Assembly: GCA_011032825.1 (NCBI GenBank)
Contig: JAADJZ010000023.1
Location: 124,001-188,000 of the forward strand
From: Massariosphaeria phaeospora
Taxonomy: Eukaryota > Ascomycota > Dothideomycetes > Pleosporales
Length of the DNA: 64,000 nt
Reading direction: 5' to 3'
The position numbers and the translations under genes are program-made. Shown here one piece after another: positions 33,142 to 42,551 of the stretch; positions within the stretch are counted from its first letter, which is position 1; every line of letters starts with the position of its first letter. A model generated the notes under the pieces. That model saw only the letters and a program-made list of their open reading frames with translations, did no database searches and was not told the origin of the DNA.

Positions 33142-34563
33142 ATGCCTTTTCTGCGTGAAGAGATGGAGGCTATGGCAGAAGACAACCGAGAGCAGGATCA
33201 TTATTATGACATGTCCGATTATGAGCCCCAGTACCAGCCCGAATCGCCCGGTCCCAACAACATTCTCCACGGGCACAACGATCTGGGGCGGGACAACGCG
33301 ATGGTTGTGCTGCCTAGAGGTCTCCCCCCCGACATTGTCATCCCTGCAATCGCCCATCCATACACGCCATATCGACTCGTGCCCCGGCAACGCATCACTC
33401 CCGAAGGTGCCCTCCTCACGTATGCAGGCCCAAGCGAGTATCAATGGAGCGAGAGGAACCAGCGCCGTACTTATCCCCTTCCACTCCTCCCGGATTTCGT
33501 GCAGAACTGTCTCAGTCCTCGAGAGCCGGCAGAGTATGACGTGACGTGCACAATCTGCCAAACTGACTTCTTCGATGCTCCGAATGAGATCGTTCAGATA
33601 TCGCCGTGCCAGCACGAGTTCCATCGACCGTGTCTGATGGAGCAGGTCAACGGCTCATCTTTAGAGCGCAACGAGTGTCGAACCTGCAGCACGTTCCTGT
33701 TCAGGCGCAACGTGCTGACCCCGCGGCAAGTCGCTGAATGCCGTCACGCGTATGAGGGGGCCAACGAGCAAGTGCTCGAGTTCCAGACCGACCTGTTCGT
33801 TGAGCTCCTCGAGATCACAGACCGCATGTTCTGGCAAGAAAGCAGGATGGGGCCTTATTTGGCAAATTACTTCGGCAGAATCGGTTTCGTAGCCCATGCC
33901 TGGTACTTGGCTCACCCGGACGCGTGCATTTCCGTCGACCACGCTGAGCAAGGCGATCCGTGGCTCTACTATGAGATTGGATTGCGCGTGGAGGACCATC
34001 TTCATGAGCAGGGTTGGTTGGGGTACTGGCTGGGTCTTGGTATCAGGTCGTACCTCAATGAGCTGGAGAGGGAAATGTTTGATGGTTCGGAGCCTGATTC
34101 TGAACCTGACTCTGAGCCAGCGGAAGCACCAGCCGATGATCGAGGCGTTGGCGAGAACCGACGTCTTGGTGAGGCTCCGGAGCAGCAAGCCCAGGGTGAT
34201 GGACAGCGAAGCCCAAACCAAATCACCGCAGGGGGTGAGGTCCAAGGCGACGGTGAAGATGGGGACAATGACGATGCCATTTCAGACGCCAGCAGCACTG
34301 CCAGTACCAATGCCGGTGGCAGCGATCCCGAGGAGACACCCGCAGCCCGGACGGCGCGTCTGCACGAACAACAGCGTACTCGGCGCTTCATCCGAGAAAA
34401 CTACACCGTCATCGCCGAGTTCCCCAATATCTCTGCTGTCAAAAACAGCTCTGGGACTTTCGAGTTGACAAATCGCCGTGGTGAGTACGTTGCGGATATT
34501 CGCGGTGCCGATGGATTCATCCAGCTTGGGAATTACGCCATCTTCTATCGGAAGCCCGAGTAA
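33142..34563 (+). CDS. RING-H2 finger protein, putative E3 ubiquitin ligase
   Basis: Single-exon protein of 473 residues. The RING-H2 ligands are visible as Cys136-x2-Cys139, Cys156, His158, His161, Cys164, Cys179-x2-Cys182 (TICQ, CQHEFHRPC, CRTC), so a zinc-binding E2-recruiting domain is expected. Before it is a disordered Asp/Pro-rich segment. After it come a helical region (about 190-310), an acidic Glu/Asp/Ser-rich stretch (about 312-395, with a repeated EPDSEPDSEP) and a short folded C-terminus. No membrane segment. Substrate unknown. It is transcribed away from the glucanase gene. Confidence 0.82.
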   Translation: MPFLREEMEAMAEDNREQDHYYDMSDYEPQYQPESPGPNNILHGHNDLGRDNAMVVLPRGLPPDIVIPAIAHPYTPYRLVPRQRITPEGALLTYAGPSEYQWSERNQRRTYPLPLLPDFVQNCLSPREPAEYDVTCTICQTDFFDAPNEIVQISPCQHEFHRPCLMEQVNGSSLERNECRTCSTFLFRRNVLTPRQVAECRHAYEGANEQVLEFQTDLFVELLEITDRMFWQESRMGPYLANYFGRIGFVAHAWYLAHPDACISVDHAEQGDPWLYYEIGLRVEDHLHEQGWLGYWLGLGIRSYLNELEREMFDGSEPDSEPDSEPAEAPADDRGVGENRRLGEAPEQQAQGDGQRSPNQITAGGEVQGDGEDGDNDDAISDASSTASTNAGGSDPEETPAARTARLHEQQRTRRFIRENYTVIAEFPNISAVKNSSGTFELTNRRGEYVADIRGADGFIQLGNYAIFYRKPE

Positions 34564-35222
34564 TATGTGAAAGATCGAATTGGGTTAGGATGGGTCTGGT
34601 TCATGAATTGTTATCATCTGTCAGGAACATGTTGCGGATATTCGGGGCGCGGGTGAGTCCCCACCTAAAAATGTTATAGAAGCTGAATTGGATTTGAACT
34701 GGGGCTTGTTTGACAGATGATATTCCCATCTAGTACAGGAAATTGAGTGGGTATGGAATAAGACTGTGTGTGTAGATGATATTCTCATCTGTTATAGACA
34801 TTGAATTGGTAAGAAATGAGATCATTTGTCTCGCTAATTCTGTGGTTCTGAATGAAATGCTGTGTGTCATACCTCCTTGGTGCTCTTGAGCTTTTTACCG
34901 CTTCCGCACGAACCTATCGCATTAAGCTGTGCTTTGTTCATGGCTTGTATGTTTTATTAGCTGGATTCGACGCTTGGAAGTCCTTTGGTGATGACAGAAA
35001 GGATAGTAGTGTCGCCAGCTTCTTGTAGCAATCGTCGAGCGAGAAAGAGACGGGGCCATGACGACATGAACAGAGGCGAGCTGCGAAAGAGGACCTTTCA
35101 TCCTAGTACTATCAACAATATTGTGTGTGATGATATTGCGTGTGATTGTGTGTTGTGGGATGGCACGAATGACGGACTGACGTCGTCCTGTTTTCTGAAC
35201 TTTGGTAGCGATGAAACGGAAC
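34564..35222. other. Intergenic 3' flank with small repeats
   Basis: Contains repeated GATGATATTCCCATCT / GATGATATTCTCATCT words about 65 bp apart (near 34717 and 34776). No convincing gene; one 95-codon plus-strand frame runs into the transposon end and is not called. Confidence 0.5.
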
Positions 35223-35224
35223 TA

Positions 35225-35269
35225 CCCTGCTGCCCGGCCGTTCGAGCCGCCCGGCCGTTCGAGCCACCC
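35225..35269 (+). repeat. Element 1 left TIR
   Basis: Inverted match to 37301-37345 with one difference (GTTCGAG versus GTCCGAG in the outer sub-repeat). Confidence 0.95.
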
Positions 35270-35377
35270 TGAACACCAAAACAGCAGCTTAACTTGAAGC
35301 TGTAGAGCTACGAACAATAGCTATTATCGCGATATATTCTAGAGTTGAGTTCTATAGGTATTAATTGATATATATAG

Positions 35378-37255
35378 CTATCTATATTTAGCTAAAAGCT
35401 TGATTGCTCGGCCGTGTCGTGATTGAGATAGTAGTAAGCCTGCTGCAGCACCTAAGGCATTATCACCACTTTGAGGCTGCGCAGCTGCTCTCTTTTTTGA
35501 GCCTGCCTTAGTAGCTGCCTTAAGGTCTCTCCTCTTGCCTCTTTGGGCAGTTTTTTGAGCTTGCTGGAGTCGTTGTTGAGTCCTACGAGCTGCCTGTCGT
35601 GAGGCTCAATCAGCAGCCTTACGAGCTTTCTCTTTCTGCTTTATTATTTGAGCTGCTGCCCTTGCTGCACGCTTCTGTTGAGCTGCTTGAAGCTTTTTCT
35701 GCTTCTTTACTTCACGTACGCGAGCTGCCTCAGCTCTCTAGTGTTGTAGTTGCTCTTCTTTAAGCTCTTGTTGAACCTAGCGATCACGTGCCTCCTTTAC
35801 CTTCCTTGGGAACTAGAATTTAGCTCTACTGTGATACTTCTCCTTTGCCTCTAGAGGCAAAGCCTTGCCTCGCTTTCTACGCTGCTTCTTATTAATAAGA
35901 GCTTGCATAAGGCCTTGAGCCTCGTTTGTAAGAAAGCTTTTCTAAACTGAGATAGAATAAAAGGCTCGGCTAAGCTTTTGAGCTCGTGGATTACTTCTAT
36001 CGTGCACTACCTGGCGTAGAAAGCGCTTAGTTTTCCGCCAGTTAGAGGCGCTCAAGGCTGAGGAGTCGCTATCACTTAATTAGCCTAATTGAGCTGGCTG
36101 ATTGAATCGTTTGAGTATCACCTTTGGGTTAAGAGGTGAGAGGCTAGTTGCCTCAAAAGCCTTGAGTATAGTCTCTTTCTTAAACGAGGCCTTCTAGGCA
36201 GCTATAAACATAGGATAGAAGTCTCTCTTACTTATAGAAGTAAGCCCTTGGCACCTCTCCATGAAAGCAGCTACCTAGTTTGAGTAGGCTGTTGAGAATG
36301 GCTTAAACATGACGACGTTAAGCGGCTGGAGAGTGTGAGTTGAATAAGAGAGGTATACTGCAAGGAGGATTCTATTCCGATCGCAGTACTCGATAAAATC
36401 CATCGTGAGATGAGATCCATGGCCATCAAGGATCAGTAATCGATAGCTCCGCCCTGCCTTCTCCTTCGTAGATCGATCAAATACTTGTTTGAGCTAGGAT
36501 AGTCCTATATCGTTGTTTGTCTAGCCAGAAGGTGAGGAGGATATATATACTCGATCCTCGGGCCTTAGAGCCTGCAGCCAGGTGTCCTGTATCGAGCCTG
36601 AGGCTGATTGATATATCAGCGCAGGCGCGAGGGCTGATCCATCAGCGCATATGCAGGCCAGCAGCGTTATCCACTCCCGATTGCCATTCTGGATGTGAGC
36701 CTTGATCTTCCCCTCTTTATATAGCTTCCTGCTGAACACCCGCTTTGAGCGAGTGAGTATTCCTAGCATGCAGCTTTTCTCATCCATATTGTACATATTA
36801 CGAGGCTCGATATCGTATTGGCTGAGCTTGCTGCGCAGAAGCTCGAAGTAGAGGCTATACTTTGATAGAGAGTCAGCCTGGTGGCGCGAGCGATCGATGC
36901 CGGTGGTCTAGCGTGAGATAAGATGGACGTCGTGGCGCTGGATATATCGATCAACTTAGCCTTTTCCAAGCTCTTTTTTCGCGATCTCCGAAGCAAAGCG
37001 TCGTATTATAGGCCGTGAGGGAGGCAGGCCTTGCCTTGTAAGGCGCTCAATATAGCGTAAGAGCTCCTGCTCTTGCTGAGGGTAGAGCGCTTGCTGGTTT
37101 TCTGCCATAGTACTGCGTGAGCCTGCAATGCCTTGATGCCTCCGCGCGAGCGTTGTACGGTTACAGTGATACTCTGCTGCAACTTGACGATAGCTGAACT
37201 GTTCTCCTGGTTCTAGCGATTCGATCGCTGCAATCGCTGCCTCAATTGAGCTCAT
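35378..37255 (-). pseudogene. Element 1 transposase, inactivated by stops
   Basis: A single frame of 626 codons, with no frameshift, interrupted by premature stops. Visible parts are an N-terminal psq/CENP-B-type helix-turn-helix region (QFSYRQVAAEYHCNRTTLARRH), a DDE-domain start with MDEKSCMLG and WITLLACICADGSALAPALIY, and a basic Lys/Ala/Gln-rich C-terminal tail. The stops I read are mainly of the kind expected from RIP (Trp or Gln codon to TAG, with one or more TGA). It would have cut and pasted the element at TA sites; it is now dead. Confidence 0.88.
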
Positions 37256-37300
37256 ATTGATAGATTTATCGCGTGTTGAAGTCTAGTTGTTGTTTTGGTG

Positions 37301-37345
37301 GGGTGGCTCGAACGGCCGGGCGGCTCGGACGGCCGGGCAGCAGGG
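37301..37345 (-). repeat. Element 1 right TIR
   Basis: Partner of 35225-35269; abuts the TA at 37346. Confidence 0.95.
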
Positions 37346-37347
37346 TA

Positions 37348-37868
37348 TCCTTTCCCGGTTGCCGTAATTCGTCATTTCTTGATTTCACTCGTTGCTATCA
37401 TCCCTCACACCATCACCAGCACCATTCATGTCGGTTTTCATCGCACACTTCTAGCGGATCATGAAGACGTAATACATTGATTCAGATACTCGAACTGTTT
37501 ATGGTCATCGTGAGGATCAGTGAAATTGAATACGATGTTGCGGCTTCTAAAAAGTGCTCTCAGGATCTCACGATGAACACGAAGTAGGCGCGGTGAGATT
37601 ATCAGGCAATTGCTCAGTAAGACACTCAATTCAAGGTAATAACTTGTCGCGATCTTCATTCAATCCGCTGGTTTCGCTCATCCATACTCTTCCATCCATT
37701 GGTCCGTTCAGTTCGTCTACCTACCCAGGTATCAAAGTATCTAGTAGAGCGAGTCTCCCCTCTAGTACGTATACACAGTAAGTCAATAGTCAATCGCGAA
37801 ACTAATTAGCTCTTAGACTTTTCTATCTAACACGAACATTTTGTACAGTTATAGAAATTCTAAAGTTA
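37348..37868. other. Host sequence between transposons
   Basis: About 520 bp of ordinary composition without a gene. It becomes A+T-rich after 37,790. Confidence 0.5.
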
Positions 37869-38095
37869 TATGTACGCCTAGAGTAGTAAATAAGTATAGA
37901 TTGAGTTAAAGTTGAGTTAGCTTACGTAAGACTCTAGTGCTAACCTAACTTATGCCTACGCTAAAACGTTTTAGCGTAAGTATAGGTTAAGTTAGCACAG
38001 ACCTCTACAATTCTATATTTTAATATATTTTTTCTTTATAATTATAACAGCTAGTTATAACAAGTTTATTAACTTAAAAGTAGTAACGTACCTTA

Positions 38096-38149
38096 CGGGT
38101 TCGTGCACCACACAGGTTCGTGCACTACTTTTGCCAAGCCCCCACCAAA
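38096..38149 (+). repeat. Element 3 left TIR
   Basis: Less mutated arm (CTTACGGGTTCG where the right arm has CTTTACGAGTTCG), so it shows the ancestral G/C positions. Confidence 0.9.
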
Positions 38150-38503
38150 ACCACCCTATTCTAGCGCAAAACAGCTCAATTTGGCCCTGTATAGAGCAAT
38201 ATAACACGAGATATTATTTAGAGTCTACTTTTACTGCTTGCTTACACGTACGCGCGTTATGCCTAGTCTGATTACACTGTCTACAGCGCCTTTGAGTTGG
38301 CTCACCTCCTTCAGCGCGCACCTGCTTTTTTGCTTTCTTTCTATCACTACGCGCTCCAAACTCCTTTAGAGCAGTTAGACGAGCTCTATTCTCAACTATT
38401 AAAGTCTCTTCTGCCTGAACCTGCTTTCTTTTGTGCGATTTCCGTCGCGTAGCAGCCTCATTTGCCGCTCGAAGCTCTGCGATCTCTTTTTGCGCCAACA
38501 CTA

Positions 38504-38554
38504 ACGTGTCCGTGCGCGTGATGCACGGATTCGCGTGATGCACGCGGAACACCA
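38504..38554 (+). repeat. Element 2 left TIR
   Basis: 51 bp identical in inverted orientation to 40563-40613. Confidence 0.95.
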
Positions 38555-38601
38555 AAACACGACAAACTCTATTGTCTTCAACACGCGACAACTCCACCAA
38601 T

Positions 38602-40461
38602 ATGGACCCAATACAGGCTGCGATTGAAGAAATCGAATCGCAAGAACCAGGAGAAGATTTCTCATATACAGAAATTGCTACTAAACATGGTGTTGTGCGC
38701 TCCACCTTAAGCCGAAGACACCGAGGCCTAACACGCCCTGGAACCTCCAAGAACTTTGACCAACAAAAACTCAGCCCACAACAAGAGCAGGAGCTTGTAC
38801 AGTATATCAAAGGATTATCAGAGAGACATATACCTCCTACAAGAGAGATGATACGAAATTTCGCATCAACGATAGCCCAGGAGCTAGTTAGTAAGAGCTG
38901 GGTTACGCGCTTTATCAACCGGCACAGCATTCATCTTATATCACAATAGACAGTTGGCATGGACAGCAATCGCCACAAAGCTGATTCAGGGGACAAATAT
39001 CGCCTCTATTTTCAGCTCCTACATAGCAAGATCGATCAATATCAGATAGATCCTCGTCATACGTACAGTATGGATGAGAAAGGCTTTATAATTGGTATTG
39101 TAGGCAGATCAAAGAGGATATTCAGCCGACGAATGTGGGAGAAGAAGGAGGTTAGGGCATCGCTCCAGGATGGAAGCCGCGCATGGATTACACTCCTAGC
39201 ATGTATATGCGCTGATGGAACTGCTCTGCCTCCAAGCCTTATCTATGAGGCTGCCAACAAGGGCATTCAATCAAGCTGGGTAGACGATATCCAGGCAGGA
39301 GAACACCTAGTCTTTATCACCTCATCACCCTCTGGCTGGACGAACAACGATATTGGACTTGCCTGGCTTGAGCAGGTGTTTGATCGCTGTACAAGAGAGA
39401 AGACCCGACGATCCTATCGACTTCTAATCCTAGATGGCCACGGATCCCATATCACTATGGATTTTATCGACTACTGTGATCAGAACAAGATTCTCCTTGC
39501 TATTCTACCTCCTCATTTGACTCATACGCTTTAGCCACTCGATGTAGCAATGTTCAAGCCTCTATCAACAGCCTACTTAGCAGAGCTATCAGAATACCTT
39601 CATAGAAGCCAGGGCCTGGCTTCTATTACTAAAGGCAACTTCTTTCTCCTATTCTGGAATGCGTAGAAGGCTTCTTTCAAGGAATCAACTATTCTTAGCT
39701 CTTTTAGAGCTACAGGCATATCACCACCTAATTCTAAGCCTATCCTTGATAGGTTCACGTAGGATGAAGAATTAGGCAATAGCTCCTTATTAGGGCTTAG
39801 CGATTATAACTGGAGAAAGATAGATAGGCTTGTACGATTAGCAGTGAAGGATTAGAGTAGTTAAGATACACAGAAGCTTCGCCGATCGCTCCACCACCTA
39901 TCTGTTCAGAATGAGCTACTTAAGCATGAAATAGATAGAATTAAGCAGGCGCTATCTACCAAAGAGAAGCGTAAAAAGAAGGGCAAAGCTCTAGATCTCC
40001 AACAGCGCTAGGAATATCATAGTGGAGCGGTCTTCTGGTCACCAAGGAAAATAAAGGAAGCACGTGTTTGTTAATCTGTTAGAGAGCAAGAGGAGAAGGA
40101 GCAGCAGCTTCAAAAAGCAGAGACAGCAGAGCTAAGGAAGGCAGCTAAGCTATACAAAGAGAAAATTGCAGAGAAAAAGCGTATAGCGCGGGAAGCAGCT
40201 AAAGTAGCTAGAGAGAGAGAGAAGGCAGAAAAGGCAGCAGAGCGAGCTCGCCAGAAAGAAGCTCGCGACGCTACAAAAGCTCTACAATCTTTTCAAAAGA
40301 GTAAGAGAAAAGCTCCGCAGCTATCTCTACAGAGCAAAAAGCGTTACAAACGTAGCGTTGATACTAGAGATGCTGCGGAGGCCTTAGAGGGCGTATCTGC
40401 TGTCCTAGCTATTCTAACGCGTCGCGGCCGCAGCGTCAAGTTTCCAGATAGATATAAGTAG
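38602..40461 (+). pseudogene. Element 2 transposase, several premature stops
   Basis: One uninterrupted register of 620 codons from ATG 38602 to TAG 40459. It has an N-terminal helix-turn-helix (DFSYTEIATKHGVVRSTLSRRH), a CENP-B-type region, and a DDE domain (MDEKGFIIG; LILDGHGSHITMDF; LPPHLTHTL). The C-terminus is a long Lys/Glu/Ala coiled coil. Stops occur at 38947, 39532, within 39662-39900 (several) and at 40072, mostly TAG from TGG or CAG; two are TAA. Related to element 1 in order and motifs but with distinct TIRs. Confidence 0.9.
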
Positions 40462-40562
40462 CGCAAATTAATCGCGAGTATCGATATAGTACTCTGCCAA
40501 AAATTCTCATGATAATATTGATTGTGGCTGGCTCTATTGCCTCATTGCTAGTAGAACGTTTA

Positions 40563-40613
40563 TGGTGTTCCGCGTGCATCACGCGAATCCGTGCATCACG
40601 CGCACGGACACGT
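40563..40613 (-). repeat. Element 2 right TIR
   Basis: Inverted partner of 38504-38554, adjoining TA 40614-40615. Confidence 0.95.
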
Positions 40614-42007
40614 TAGCTTGTGCGCGATAATCGCTGCCCCCTTTGAGACCTTCTTAAAGGCCTCTACTATAGAAGTGAGCGAGCTATCTATATGCCTCTG
40701 AATTCTTGCTTTCACGAGCGTCGATTGTGACCCTAGTTCAAGGGTATTACTTGGGGTTTGCGATTGCCAGGGCTCGTGGTTGATAGGCAGTGGTGGTGAT
40801 GGAGTACGCAACCGGACGTCTAGAGCTATTATAACCCGTTCTAGGTCAAATAGAACCAATCCAGCGCCTCGAAACCCTTCTTGGATATTACTAAAAGTAA
40901 TTGCAGCATTGTAAGCGCGTATAAAGCATAGTAAAAACTTAAGCTTTGTAATGTAGGTAATCTAGTTACGCATAAGATCTTCGGCTTAGCGCCCGTACGC
41001 CTTCTTTAAAGAGGCAAAACAACCTACATTAAGAAGCTGCAAGAGATGCGATGAGTGCAGAAGCATGCAAATAGTAATAATCTTGTTCTCCTTGCAGTAT
41101 TGCTGGAATGCGAGCGAGTCGTAGCTCTTATGGCCGTTAATAATAAAGAGCCGATAAGCGCCTAAAACCCTTCTCTTTGTATGCTTATCAAAGTGCTTTA
41201 ACTACTGCAGCCCAAGCTCGTTTGTAGTCCAGCCGTTCTTAAAGACTACAATAACCCAGTTCTAGAGCAGATTCTCCTCCTTGTACTAGGCAAAGAAGTA
41301 ATAGCAGCTTTTAAAAATAATAAAGAGTAGAATAGCCTACTCTGTCGCGTTGATGCCTTGGATGACTGTTGTCTACTCTCTATTGCCTTGCTGTATTGCC
41401 TTTGGTTGTTCTCGTTTCTCTAAAGCTGTAACGACTGCTCTAGTTGATATCTAGCCTATTATAAAGCCTAACTCGTTAAAGTTGTACGTGTCTTTATTCT
41501 AGATACTGTACTTGGCTTTTATGTTGGCTACTAGGCGAAACTAGCCCTAGATAACCTCAAGATCCTCGCAAAGTGCTTTTTTGTAATTGTACTTGCGATT
41601 AAACTTTATTGTAAACTCAAGGCAGTGCATAACCTACGTACTAGGCTAATTTAAGTTAACTTGGCCTAGATTGCGCTTTGCGCGCAAGGAATTGGCTATA
41701 TCAGCTACAGCTGCGAGCCTAAAAGAGAATCTACGCAAAATAAAGTTAAGTATATGCTCAACAACTACGCTCTCTTTAGTCTTTGTTAGATTCTTTAATT
41801 TAGGCTAGCAATTTGCTTGTAGAGTTTGTTCTGCGCGTTGGTAGCTTAGTGTTGTATAAGTAACTTTGTAAATAGCTGCAGCGCGTTGCAAAAAAAGTGT
41901 CGCGTTTTGTTTAAAAGCTTAAAAGGCAGTTTGTATCTAACGCTTATTAGAAGGCTCTATCTAGTGTTGTTGTTGAAGCATTACGTATAGAAGTAGAGTT
42001 AGTAGAA

Positions 42008-42061
42008 GCTTGGCAAAAGTAGTGCACGAACCTGTGTAGTGCACGAACTCGTAAAGTACGT
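42008..42061 (-). repeat. Element 3 right TIR
   Basis: Inverted partner of 38096-38149; differences are transitions of the RIP type. Confidence 0.9.
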
Positions 42062-42183
42062 TACCTATAACTCAACTTTAACCTACGCTTTGATTACTTT
42101 AACTTAACTTTAACTTTAGGTTTATGCGACTCTAACCTAACTTATACTTAATAATAAATACTTTCTACTTATTCGCTAGCGTA

Positions 42184-42551
42184 TGTACGCCTAAAAACTA
42201 AAGTAGAAAATAAAACTAATATTAACTATAGATTTAGCGTTGACATGCTTTACTATGTAACCAATTTTACGCTTAGCGCTATTTCAAACGGCTTTTTAAT
42301 TGTAATAGTAGTTGTTCGTTACTACAACTTAAAATAGCTTTTTAACCTAGCTACTTTTAGTTCTAAATTTCTTAGCAAAGATAGCAAAGTTATTTGCATA
42401 ACCTAGCTATTGCCGAATTTATAAATGCTACTAAAATACTAGTATTACAATAATGCGTTAGGCTTAAATACTAGTAGAAACTTAAAAGTAAACTAGATAA
42501 GCGAATTTTATAGTAATGCTGCAAACTATAGCACAAACTTTTTAAACAATA
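42184..42551. other. A+T-rich decayed sequence
   Basis: Heavily TA-rich, no frames, no match recognised to the neighbouring elements. Confidence 0.5.

Larger units (their letters stand above)
35225..37345 (-). mobile_element. Fot1/pogo-type DNA transposon, element 1 (full length)
   Basis: Tc1/mariner-superfamily element of 2,121 bp bounded by 45-bp terminal inverted repeats (35225-35269 and 37301-37345, one mismatch) and flanked by TA on both sides (35223-35224, 37346-37347), the expected target duplication. The TIR carries two direct copies of GCCCGGCCGTTCGAGCC and is strikingly G+C-rich against an A+T-rich interior. One minus-strand transposase frame fills the element. Confidence 0.92.
38504..40613 (+). 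mobile_element. Fot1/pogo-type transposon, element 2 (nested)
   Basis: 2,110-bp element with identical 51-bp TIRs (38504-38554, 40563-40613) inserted at a TA inside the element 3 transposase (TA at 38502-38503 and 40614-40615). The TIR holds two copies of GCGTGATGCACG. TIR identity means little decay since insertion, although the coding frame carries many stops. Confidence 0.94.
38214..41981 (-). pseudogene. Element 3 transposase, split by nested element and stops
   Basis: ATG 41979-41981 to TAA 38214-38216. Excising 38504-40615 (2,112 bp) leaves 1,656 bp, exactly 552 codons in one frame, close to Fot1 (542 residues). Recognisable DDE-domain segments are the ETGF..VVTALEKRE region, VIQGINA, NGWTTNELGLQ and a degraded HSSHLLQ..GCFASLKKAYG. 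The C-terminal part adds a Lys-rich helix and a CCHC-like motif CRQCNQTRHNARTC. Stops interrupt the N-terminal two thirds (TGG or CAG to TAG). Confidence 0.85.
38096..42061 (-). mobile_element. Fot1-type transposon, element 3, hosting element 2
   Basis: Bounded by about 54-bp TIRs (38096-38149, 42008-42061) and TA on both sides (38094-38095, 42062-42063). Removing element 2 with one TA (38504-40615) leaves 1,854 bp, the size of Fot1. The TIR contains the pair GTTCGTGCACYACACAG / GTTCGTGCACTAC. Mildly RIP-mutated; the left TIR and the C-terminal coding part are nearly clean. Confidence 0.92.
37881..42181. repeat. Short palindromic repeat R1, split by element 3
   Basis: Pieces 37881-38095 and 42062-42181 together form a roughly 335-bp repeat, also present undivided at 51681-52012. 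It is full of TTAAGTTAAAGTTAAG words and holds an inner inverted repeat (about 37943-38000, around CTACGCTAAAACGTTTTAGCG). The split copy is bracketed by a 12-bp direct repeat TATGTACGCCTA (37869-37880 and 42182-42193), which may be its own target duplication. It has no coding capacity, so it may be a MITE or foldback element. Confidence 0.7.

Noticed and set aside
34985..35272. 95-codon plus-strand frame ending in the element 1 TIR
   Set aside because: Its C-terminus is the transposon end; no motif and poor codon pattern.
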